A stretch of 64,000 nt of DNA from Mixophyes australis (taxonomy: Eukaryota; Chordata; Amphibia; Anura; Limnodynastidae): NCBI GenBank assembly GCA_036250195.1, contig JAVHZZ010000003.1, positions 298,063,565 to 298,127,564 of the forward strand. The letters run 5' to 3'. Position numbers and translations under genes: made by a program. Below the pieces are notes generated by a model. That model had not been told where the DNA came from. It worked only from the letters and a program-made list of their open reading frames with translations, and did no database searches. Below, piece by piece: positions 1-61,843 of this stretch. Every line of letters starts with the position of its first letter. The first letter of the stretch is position 1.

Positions 1-5
1 AGAGC

Positions 6-1270
6 TTGCTACGAAATAACCGTGAGGTGCAGGAGATGCTTTCGGTGGCCCGTAAAATTTCAGGCCATTTCAGGCATTCGGCCACAGCATGTAGGAGATT
101 GCAGCAGCTCCAAGAGCAGTTTAACTTGCCCTGCCACCAACTTAAGCAAGAGGTGGTAACTAGGTGGAATTCCACCCTGTACATGCTTCAGAGGATGAAG
201 GAACAGCGCAAAGCCATCCAAGCGTATTGCACAAGCCATGACATTGGGAAAGGAGGGACATGTATTTCACTCTTGCACAGTGGGGAGTCCTTTCAGTGCT
301 GTGCAAGGTGCTGAAACCATTTGAAGTTGTGACGTGTGAAGTGAGTGCAGATTCTGCTAGTTTGAGCCAAGTCATTCCTTTAATTAGACTATTGGAAAAG
401 CAGCTTGAGAAACTGAAGGAGGAGATGAAAGCAAGCAATTCCGCAAAATATATTGGCCTTGTAGATCAAATACTTAATTTGCTTCACAATGATCCTCGAG
501 TTATTAAGATCTTGAACTCGGATCAGTACGTTTTGGCCACTGTGCTTGATCCAAGGTTTAAGACCTACATTGAGTCTTTGCTTCAAAATGAACGAGATGT
601 GAACTTTTGCAAGGAGCTATTGCTCAGCAAGTTGGCCGCTGAACTGGGCCTTGGCTTGACGACGTGTCCTCCTTCAGTTTCTCATGCAGCTGCTGCTCGT
701 AAAAAATTTAATTTTCAAAAAAGAAGCAGGGAAGACGCAGAGGGCAGACCAGAACAGTTTAACATCTGGGCTGGTTTGAAGGATTTTTCAAAAAAATGTG
801 TGACCATGCCCATAACTCCATCCAATATGAGTATTAACATGCAAAGGATGGTGGAGGATTATTTTCAAGAGGTAATTGATATGGAAATGTCAGACAGTCC
901 CTTTCCTTACTGGGAAGAAAAGCAGGCAATTTGGAAACTCATGTACAAACTTGCTTTGCAATACTTAAGCTGCCCAGCCGCCAGTGTGTACTCTGAACGA
1001 GTGCTCAGCACAGCAGGGAACTTAGTCAGTGATCGCCGTAGAAGGTTACTTCCCAAAAATGTTGAGAAAATGATGTTTATAAAAATGAACTACATCTTCC
1101 ACGAGGAATGCCTTCACCATCCAAGACATACAAGCACTGACTGTTCTCTAATGGCGGATTCAAGCGGCGATGAATTGATAGTCTGTGATGATGATGATGT
1201 ACACACTGATGAGGGTGAGGATGAAGCTGAAGATGATGACAATAACATCTTTTTAAAACTTTCTATTTAA
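6..1270 (+). pseudogene. hAT transposase, C-terminal half, single frameshift
   Basis: Two overlapping reading frames make up one hAT transposase of the ZBED1/ZBED4-like type. The first (about 6-278, frame 3) carries the conserved TRWNSTLYML segment of the RNase H-like core. The second (about 278-1270, frame 2) continues with SADSASLSQVIPLIRLLEKQ and LDPRFK. It ends in the hAT C-terminal dimerisation domain, with YLSCPAASVYSERVLSTAG and a following RRRRLLPKNVEKMMF at about 955-1090. An acidic tail follows (ELIVCDDDD to DDDNN). Homology jumps frame near 278, so one indel disrupts the gene. The BED zinc finger and the first catalytic residues would lie before the window. Apart from the frameshift there are no stops over more than 1 kb, so the copy is fairly young. 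It is the apparent donor of the fragment at 5367-6320. Confidence 0.85.
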
Positions 1271-1400
1271 GTATAGGGTGCAATCTACCCCCAAAGAGGA
1301 AAGGGATTGGGGCATTTCCATATCAGGTACCGTCTTGAAAGGCTGCTGTTTTGGCAATTTCTCCTTAAGGGTAGGGTGTCATACACAGAGTGACCCCAAA

Positions 1401-1830
1401 CTGGCTTTGTCCATTTCTCTTAATATTGTACAGTCTATAACGGCTGAATTTTTTGGTATTTTATACAAGTGGAGGGGGGCCTATAGAGACAGAAACCAAA
1501 CTGCCTTTGTCCATTTCAATTAATATTGTACAGTCTATAACGGCTGAATTTTTTGGTATTTTCGACAAGTGGAGGGGGGCCTATAGAGACAGAGACCAAA
1601 CTGCCTTTGTCCATTTCTATTAATATTGTACAGTCTATAACGGCTGATTTTTTTTGGTATTTTCGACTAGTGGAGGGGGGCCTATAAAGACAGAAACCAA
1701 ACTGGCTTTCTCCATTTCAATTAATATTGTACAGTCTATAACGGCTGGATTTTTTGGTATTTTATACAAGTGGAGGGGGGCCTATAGAGACAGAGACCAA
1801 ACTGCCTTTGTCCATTTCTTTACATATTTA
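1401..1830 (+). repeat. Tandem array, about 100-bp unit, 4 copies plus a partial
   Basis: Units start at about 1401, 1501, 1601 and 1702, and a partial fifth starts at 1802. Each begins ctg(c/g)cttt and runs through aatattgtacagtctataac and gtggaggggggcctata. Unit length is 100-101 bp and the copies differ at only a few positions each. The array lies inside the hAT element, between the transposase stop and the terminus. Short open frames across it are by-products of the repeat. It may be a subterminal array or an internal expansion; its function is unknown. Confidence 0.85.
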
Positions 1831-2212
1831 ACTATAAGTGTAGGGTGTAATATACATCCAAAGACGATGGCTGCATTGCCAATATGCATAGATGGAGAGG
1901 AAGACAATCTGGTTTGTGTGTAGAATTAATGAAGGCCTACCAGGAATTAAACTCTTTTTTTGATAATTTATTACCTTTACAACTACATTACTTATCCAAG
2001 AAACAGGTGGAGCACTAAGTTTGGTTCTTTTATGACCAAAAACATTGATTTTTGAATAAAATAGCAAAACAAAACCAAACAAAACCAAAACATGCAATGG
2101 CGGTTTGGCAAAACCAAAACCAAAACACGACGGTAATCCAGATTCAAAACCAAAACCAAAGCCAAAACACGGGGGGTCAGTGAGCATCTCTAGTTCAAAC
2201 TATGCTCTCCAA

Positions 2213-2544
2213 GGGCCTGATTTATTAAGGATCCTAAATTAAGAAGTTTCAGATTTAAATCTCCTGGACAAAACCATGTTACAATGCAAGAGGTGCAAAT
2301 GAGTTTTCTGTTTTGAACATAAGTTAAATACTGGCTGTTTTTTCATGTAGCACACAAATACTTGATAGCTTATTTGTACACTGAAATTTAAAGTTGATAT
2401 TTGTGTGATACATGAAAAACAGTCAGTATTTAACTTATGTGCAAAACAGAAAACTAATTTGCACCCCTTGAATTGTAACATGGTTTTGTCCAGGAGGCTT
2501 AAATAAGAAACTTCTTAATTTAAGATCCTTAATGAATCAGGCCC
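2213..2544. mobile_element. Palindromic MITE (about 330 bp, snapback)
   Basis: The two halves are inverted copies of each other. The left half starts gggcctgatttattaaggat and the right half ends with its near complement (atccttaatgaatcaggccc). Pairing continues inward through the blocks around tggacaaaaccatgtta and ataagttaaatactg to a centre near 2380. No transposase is present, so it would be mobilised in trans. Both flanks carry ccaag, a possible short target duplication, but this is weak. The superfamily is not assigned. Confidence 0.8.
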
Positions 2545-4695
2545 CAAGAGTGGGGGGTCAACTCTCCAGCTGCTGCCTACGTATCTTCCCTCAGGAGCCA
2601 CTAAAATACTGGTTCAAACCAGCCTAATAGCATTCCAAGACAATATCATTTTGAGCATTAATCCTTTATCATCCATGACTAACATATGCAAGTTGCGATC
2701 GCTTAGCCAATTGTAGCGAATGTCTGATGGTAAAAAGTGGATTAGTATGATACTAAACATGATACATTTCCTATATCCTGAACCTTGGATGTCAATAAAG
2801 TGGTTTTAACATTTTTTTATATTTAACTATTAAATCTATTATATTTGAATATAAAAGACTTGATGTGACTTATTAAGGAGAACTATTTACAAATGTATGT
2901 ATGAGTGTAAATGTATTAAGAAGTGTTTGCTAGTGGTATTGCGTAATACGCCCTTCCACACCTTAGCGTGCTATTCGCATATTTATATACAAAGCCAATT
3001 AAATTGATGTTTATTAATTTGAAAACGACTTCATCCAATTGCTTTGACTTTCACATCATTGTATTATGGCAATATGACCTTAAATTAATTCAATTGATTC
3101 CCCAAAACATTACTCCCGAGGATAGATTACAAGGGTTTTTAAGATCCTCCACTCTCTGCCTTAGCCCCCCTTGTGCTGCAATGCTATTTCATTTCTTGAA
3201 CCAAGCGCATTTCACCAGGAATTGTCACCTCTTAATTCTGTAGCCAGGAAGTTTGATTTAGCTGAAAGCCTTACTCCCCACACTACCTTACTAATTGACA
3301 AGATAAACACCTTTAAATGCCATTATCCCCCTGTCTTTACAAAGAACCCTTATTTATATAGTTATCTTAGATTGATGGCAGGAGAGAAACTAGATTATCA
3401 GATGGAAGTCCAAAGATATGGTGACTCTTCCAGGTCTGTGACAGCTTTTCTCTTTGATGTAACCCCCTGGGCTTACTGGCCACATTCCTAAAACAATCTA
3501 TGTGAGGAGAATTTCTTTATGGATAGTCATATCTTTATTTTTTTAATGACAAAATGTATTAAATTTTAAAAATTAACATGTTTCCCACAATTCTGATTAT
3601 AAGATTAAGGCAATTTAATTAATGACTCAATCCACCCAATTTTCTGGAATAACTATATAATTAAAAACAAAAAATATATAGACACGTCTCTTGTACAAAT
3701 ATTAGCTTTATTACAGATTTTATTTAAAGTCCACCTAGACCCATCCAAGTCAATCACATAATGTAGTGCTAAGGGACTGTAAGAGCACTTTATATTACTG
3801 GATATGAGAATCTCTGGACATCTCACTGCTTGAACTTAGATGATGCCATTAATGAAGAGTTTGAATGAGGAGAATCTAACCGTTTAATGATGAAATTACC
3901 ATTCAGGATTGCTACTCATCGAAGAAATGCTGAAATGGGGAGATTAAGGACACACAGGATGTTTTTCATGAATGTGGAAAAATGCAGAGGTGCAGTGCAA
4001 AAAAATATTTATTTAGTGTAATAGTTCATACCTGTTTTTCCAAAGTTGCTGCATGCAATTATTCACATAAGATGGCACTAAATAAGGATGAAGAATTTTT
4101 TTTCTCTCCAGTTGATAAGTGAACCTAGCCATAAATGAGCATATATATGCAATATACCAATTATATTTGTTGGAAATTTTTACAACTTAAGATGTTCCTG
4201 CAGGTAGAGTTTAGGGTTTGCGTCATTTCTTCTGAAAGTTACTGGCATTGGAGTCTTAGCTTCTGCCAGTGTGCTGCGAATTGTGTGTGGGAGTATCGTG
4301 GCTCCCATTTACAAGCTTTTCTAGGATTGCATACTCGTTGTCTCTGCTAAACAGTAAATCCATCAAACTCCCGTGGTCCAATTCAAACATTTTGTGTCCG
4401 GATCATCTTGGCATTACAAACAGACATATTCATTTTCCTATAACTTGGATTGGTAAAGAAAACCCATTTTCTTTATAAACAATTTGGGGTTATTAAACAC
4501 TGGGGTGTTACTGGGTGATGGTTGAAGGTTGGTGAGCACTGGGTGTTGTTTAAAGTATTGTTTATAGTATTATTTGCAGTTATCTGTTCATCAGTTAGTC
4601 CCTACAACAAAGGACAATGGAAGGGGAAAAGAAGTAATAATTATCTGTTAAGGATTCTGGAGAGTCATATTAATTTCCTTTAGATGATCTCTGTC
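2545..4695. other. AT-rich intergenic stretch, no gene recognised
   Basis: This is non-coding-looking DNA with scattered stops in all frames. The longest open stretch (3171-3491, 106 codons) matches no family I recognise and has no codon pattern suggesting selection. Old repeat remnants are likely, but none is diagnostic by eye. Confidence 0.5.
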
Positions 4696-4983
4696 AGGCA
4701 CCGACCCGTTGACCACCTAGTTGGGGTTCGGCGCTCCCATCTACCTCTGACCACCACTCTCCTCTCTCAGCGGGTCCCCATGGCTTGCGCTGGCTAGTGC
4801 CATCTTACCTGTCTGAACTGCTCATGTGCAAAACCAACTCTTTTCAAAACTTCTTCCATTCACTTGATTAATTGATTACCTGTCAGCCCTGTCTATTTAA
4901 AGCACATGTATCCTTACCTGAATGCAAGATCTTCAGGTATCCTTTCCTGTTGAGACATGTTCCAGCCTGGCTTCTGTTCTTCT

Positions 4984-5159
4984 CCTGCTGCTGAGTGTAT
5001 CACGAATACCTGCTTTCAGCTATTCAGTGTTTCAGCGTTATCCTGCTGCAGAGTATTACCACCTTTACCTGCTTTTAACTCTCCAGTGTTACAGCATTAT
5101 CCTGCTACAGAGCGTTACCACCGATACCTGTTCTCAGCTCTCCGATGTTACAGCATCAT
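4984..5159 (+). repeat. Degenerate tandem repeat, about 59-bp unit, 3 copies
   Basis: Units start at about 4984, 5042 and 5101, each with cctgctg/acagag near the start and a gtt(t/a)cagc(g/a)ttat-like end. Divergence between copies is clear but moderate. The third unit ends at the exact base (5159) where the 213-bp duplicated block begins, so the array may have contributed to the break. The surrounding region from about 4697 may belong to an unclassified repeat. Confidence 0.6.
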
Positions 5160-5371
5160 ACTGCCTCTAAAAATCTACACTTACCTTGTCACCGACCAAG
5201 GAAATGAGCGAAACAAAAGTTCTGTTAAACCCTGCTTACCATGTCCTTTGTCCAGAAAACAGAAAGGAAGCAGGAAAAAGAAGGGGGACTCAGTTGTTAC
5301 TAGTCAATTTAGCTGGACATTTCACGTTATTACCTTTTTACACCCCGATCGTGGAAACGGACTGCAGTGAC
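5159..5371 (+). repeat. Left copy of 213-bp direct repeat flanking the hAT fragment
   Basis: This block (starting tactgcctctaaaaatctac and ending ggactgcagtgac) is present again, with no difference that I can see, at 6324-6536. Its last five bases, gtgac (5367-5371), are also the first five bases of the inserted hAT segment, so the junction has 5 bp of microhomology. Confidence 0.9.
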
Positions 5372-6320
5372 GTGTGAAGTGAGTGCAGATTCTGCTAGTT
5401 TGAGCCAAGTCATTCCTTTAATTAGACTATTGGAAAAGCAGCTTGAGAAACTGAAGGAGGAGATGAAAGCAAGCAATTCCGCAAAATATATTGGCCTTGT
5501 AGATCAAATACTTAATTTGCTTCACAATGATCCTCGAGTTATTAAGATCTTGAACTCGGATCAGTACGTTTTGGCCACTGTGCTTGATCCAAGGTTTAAG
5601 ACCTACATTGAGTCTTTGCTTCAAAATGAACGAGATGTGAACTTTTGCAAGGAGCTATTGCTCAGCAAGTTGGCCGCTGAACTGGGCCTTGGCTTGACGA
5701 CGTGTCCTCCTTCAGTTTCTCATGCAGCTGCTGCTCGTAAAAAATTTAATTTTCAAAAAAGAAGCAGGGAAGACGCAGAGGGCAGACCAGAACAGTTTAA
5801 CATCTGGGCTGGTTTGAAGGATTTTTCAAAAAAATGTGTGACCATGCCCATAACTCCATCCAATATGAGTATTAACATGCAAAGGATGGTGGAGGATTAT
5901 TTTCAAGAGGTAATTGATATGGAAATGTCAGACAGTCCCTTTCCTTACTGGGAAGAAAAGCAGGCAATTTGGAAACTCATGTACAAACTTGCTTTGCAAT
6001 ACTTAAGCTGCCCAGCCGCCAGTGTGTACTCTGAACGAGTGCTCAGCACAGCAGGGAACTTAGTCAGTGATCGCCGTAGAAGGTTACTTCCCAAAAATGT
6101 TGAGAAAATGATGTTTATAAAAATGAACTACATCTTCCACGAGGAATGCCTTCACCATCCAAGACATACAAGCACTGACTGTTCTCTAATGGCGGATTCA
6201 AGCGGCGATGAATTGATAGTCTGTGATGATGATGATGTACACACTGATGAGGGTGAGGATGAAGCTGAAGATGATGACAATAACATCTTTTTAAAACTTT
6301 CTATTTAAGTATAGGGTGCA
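5367..6320 (+). pseudogene. Second copy of hAT transposase fragment (954 bp)
   Basis: This is a same-orientation copy of 329-1282. I see no base difference, and the translated segments are the same across about 312 residues. It contains the region from SADSASLSQ to the C-terminal dimerisation domain (SERVLSTAGN and the RLLPKNVEK stretch) and the acidic tail, including the stop codon. It lacks the upstream core, the 100-bp array and any transposon terminus, so it did not arrive by transposition. An ATG at 5367-5369 is created by the junction region only by chance; no promoter is seen. Nothing suggests it is expressed. It is either a real templated insertion or an assembly duplication. Confidence 0.9.
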
Positions 6321-6323
6321 GGG

Positions 6324-6536
6324 TACTGCCTCTAAAAATCTACACTTACCTTGTCACCGACCAAGGAAATGAGCGAAACAAAAGTTCTGTTAAACCCTGC
6401 TTACCATGTCCTTTGTCCAGAAAACAGAAAGGAAGCAGGAAAAAGAAGGGGGACTCAGTTGTTACTAGTCAATTTAGCTGGACATTTCACGTTATTACCT
6501 TTTTACACCCCGATCGTGGAAACGGACTGCAGTGAC
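6324..6536 (+). repeat. Right copy of 213-bp direct repeat
   Basis: This matches 5159-5371 throughout (offset 1165). Three bases (ggg, 6321-6323) separate it from the end of the hAT fragment and match neither parent at that point. Downstream, the sequence continues into what appears to be the original locus (cccaatacaggag). Confidence 0.9.
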
Positions 6537-7629
6537 CCAATACAGGAGTTTGCTGAAGGTACCTGGGATAACAAGGATGCTGTTACAGACCCAACATCCT
6601 CATTGGACATCTTGGAGCCTCAAACTGAACCTACACCTTGCAGCTTTCACTTATTGAAGTCGGAGAGGGGAAGAAGACCCATTCTCCGGATGCACCAGAG
6701 ATGAAGAAAGTAGGAGTTCCCAACATAAAGTATTGGTGCCCTGGAAAGTATGGACTTTGGAGAAAAAGGAGTAAATTGGGAAGCCCCAAAACATGAGAAT
6801 ACTATTACACATGAACTGAAGTCTGATGGTTGTTTGGGGAAGGAGTTACTGGGTATTGAGAAGGAGGAACCAGCCCAAAAGTCCCAAGGTCTAGTTGCAT
6901 TTCTGTCAGGAAACACGTTAGTGGATGCAGTGGGGGAGGAAACTTCATCAGACACCCCAACCTCATTGAACATCTCTATAAGGTCTGTTTATGGGAAATT
7001 ATCTGCATTTTGTTTGGGAGTGGGAAGGGCCTATGGTGGATAATGTGTGGCATCCATTTTACCTTTGTAGAGTTGATGAAAATAAGAGATTCTCCTAAAC
7101 ATGTGCAGGAAAAAAAACAGATATCTTCATCACCTGGCAACCCCACAGCAGCTGGTAAAGCATCTACCAGAGAAAACCCATCCACCAGTCTTGCAATGCC
7201 ACCTGGAAAAACAAAAGGGTATCTGACAGATTTGCATACAACATTTTACCATGGGAGGTTACCAAAAAAGTTCACACTACCCGGATAGTGTTAGTGCCCC
7301 CTGTGGATACAGATTTGGGAGAGGATGGAACTTCACAAAAATATGGACACATCCAGTTAAATTGGAAGGAAGTATTTAGCCGCAAGTTGTACTACCAAAC
7401 TTACTTGGGGACACAGGTATCTTGTTTATTTTATGTTACTGGGAACTGGCATCATCCAGAAAGTATGACAGATTTAGCTTTATGGGACAGTGATGGAAGT
7501 TTGCCAGATTGTGGATTATTAGCAACCATCCTGCCAGAGCGGACCCCAGGGATAGGCCAACCCAGGAGAACTGAACCAAAGGACGGAATGAGGGCATGCC
7601 ATAATGTATGCACTCATGAAGAAAAATAG
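6537..7629 (+). other. Unrecognised open stretches, possible decayed coding sequence
   Basis: Several moderately long + strand frames follow one another: one ending at 6704, then 6750-7043, 7010-7288 and 7288-7629. Two similar segments (near 6588 and 6958, cctcattg(g)a(a)catct) suggest internal duplication. The last frame includes a hydrophobic/aromatic patch (YYQTYLGTQVSCLFYVTG). I recognise no domain. It could be a decayed retroelement gene or chance. In mammals the gene upstream of STRN is HEATR5B, but I see nothing here that I can match to it. Confidence 0.25.
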
Positions 7630-8478
7630 GTGCATTTCCTCAAAACAAACCGTCTGCAACTCAGCATTTTTCTAGGTCATCCTGTACCAACAAGCAGGTG
7701 TTAAAACAGAGGACATGGAACCAGAAATGTACAGGCTCCCATAAAGTACCACTCTAAGAAGCACTGAAATGGATCTACTAAAGATAACGCACCAATGCTA
7801 CATAAATTAAACACATGTAAAAAAAGCAAATATGTACATCTCATTTTGTACAATGATTTTTATTTTCACATCTGTTAACATGCACTTAACCTGAGTTAAA
7901 TACAAACTAATTGCATATTTTAATCAGACTTGCACATAACTACCGACCTGCAAACATAGACCCCTTCATAAGCTTTTTCAAGTTACTCATGGAGACAATG
8001 TATCACACTGTAAAAATATTAAAGGTCACAAGATAGTAAAATTCACTAAAACATTTCCTCATTGGGGACCAGGGATTAGACGACATTCCTTATTTTATTG
8101 TTACATGGCAATTTCCTGATATTTACGCAATATGATTCAATTTACAATGTGCTGCTTCTTTCCATATATTGAACACATTATCCACTATTCATGGTCTAAA
8201 ACATCAGTCATAGTCATACTAACTTCTGTAATACCGACACATCATATTCAACCGCAAAACTAGAGAAGTTGTGGTTAGTCACAGAAATATTAGAGACAAA
8301 GATATCCAAATAAACAAATCTCCAAAAAGGAACTGCAGCTGAAAAATAAATAACTTTAGTAATTATGTAACACTAAGCACAAGTAGGTATATGCAGTTCA
8401 CGTCTGCCAACGCAGGGGTCAATATGGCACAAGTTCCTACATATCAAGAGTCTGTAGAGGTAGACTATAGCTATTGTC
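7630..8478 (+). other. AT-rich stretch upstream of the STRN promoter; possibly a retroposed 3' UTR
   Basis: No open frame of note. The region leads directly into an AATAAA and a poly(A) tract, so some or all of it may be the untranslated end of a retrocopied transcript. No coding homology is visible. Confidence 0.35.
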
Positions 8479-8524
8479 AATAAAGCTACGTGAAAATAAT
8501 AATTAAAAAAAAAAAAAAAAAAAA
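8479..8524 (+). other. AATAAA plus A20 tract: end of a retroposed transcript
   Basis: A polyadenylation hexamer at 8479-8484 is followed 20 bases later by twenty consecutive A at 8505-8524. A native gene's 3' end does not encode its poly(A) tail, so the arrangement points to a reverse-transcribed insertion. The CpG-rich STRN promoter begins immediately downstream. Confidence 0.5.
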
Positions 8525-8850
8525 CATCCCGGAAGATAGGCAGTAAGGGCGGTTCCGTATCTGACGGCTTCTGGTCGTACGTGACGTCACCACGCCGCTG
8601 TCAGAGAGGCAGGAGACACGCCCAGACAGCCGCTTCTCTTCCTTCGAGTGTGGGCGGCAGCGGAGCCCGGGTTGTGGGACAGAGGGGAAGTGTGGGGAAC
8701 CTATGTGACGTAAGACGGTAATTCGGGAATCACACCGTCACCGCCTGTTTGATCGCTCTCTCTCTGCCTCCTCCCCCCCTCTCCTCTCTCTCCTAGGGGA
8801 TCGGTGGCGGGCGCTCGTTCGTAACCGCGGCCCCTGCTGCGAGGGCGGCC
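8525..8850 (+). promoter_or_regulatory. STRN: STRN CpG-rich promoter and 5' UTR
   Basis: Base composition changes sharply from AT-rich to GC- and CpG-rich at about 8525, and this continues through exon 1. There is no TATA box. Visible candidate sites are an ETS-type cccggaag (8528-8535), two GC boxes gggcgg (8547-8552 and 8652-8657), a full palindromic CRE tgacgtca (8582-8589) and a CRE-like tgacgtaa (8706-8713). A start-stop uORF, atgtga, lies at 8703-8708. The transcription start cannot be placed from sequence alone. Confidence 0.65.
8582..8589. promoter_or_regulatory. Consensus CRE (tgacgtca)
   Basis: A perfect 8-bp cAMP response element palindrome inside the CpG-rich promoter, about 260 bases upstream of the STRN start codon. 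CREB/ATF proteins bind this site in other CpG-island promoters; occupancy here is inferred. Confidence 0.55.

Positions 8851-61843
<52,993 letters not shown>

Larger units (their letters stand above)
1..2192 (+). mobile_element. hAT DNA transposon (ZBED-like), 3' part, cut by window edge
   Basis: This is the right-hand part of an autonomous-type hAT transposon. It contains the C-terminal half of the transposase (about 6-1270), a four-unit tandem array (about 1401-1801), a stretch rich in aaaacc-type subterminal repeats (about 2060-2175), and a terminus at 2192. Read from the other strand, the terminus begins TAGAGATGCTCACTGACC, which fits the YAGNG start of hAT terminal inverted repeats. The left end is outside the window, so neither the paired inverted repeat nor the 8-bp target duplication can be checked; the predicted duplication on this side would be the eight bases from 2193. 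The class call rests on the transposase and is firm. The exact right border is an inference. Confidence 0.8.

Noticed and set aside
1..6320. Two separate hAT transposon insertions
   Set aside because: The second copy has no terminal repeats or transposon flanks and is an exact internal slice, so independent transposition does not explain it.
7630..8500. 3' UTR of the upstream neighbour (HEATR5B in mammals)
   Set aside because: A native 3' end would not carry a genomic A20 tail, and no matching coding sequence is visible. Not excluded entirely.
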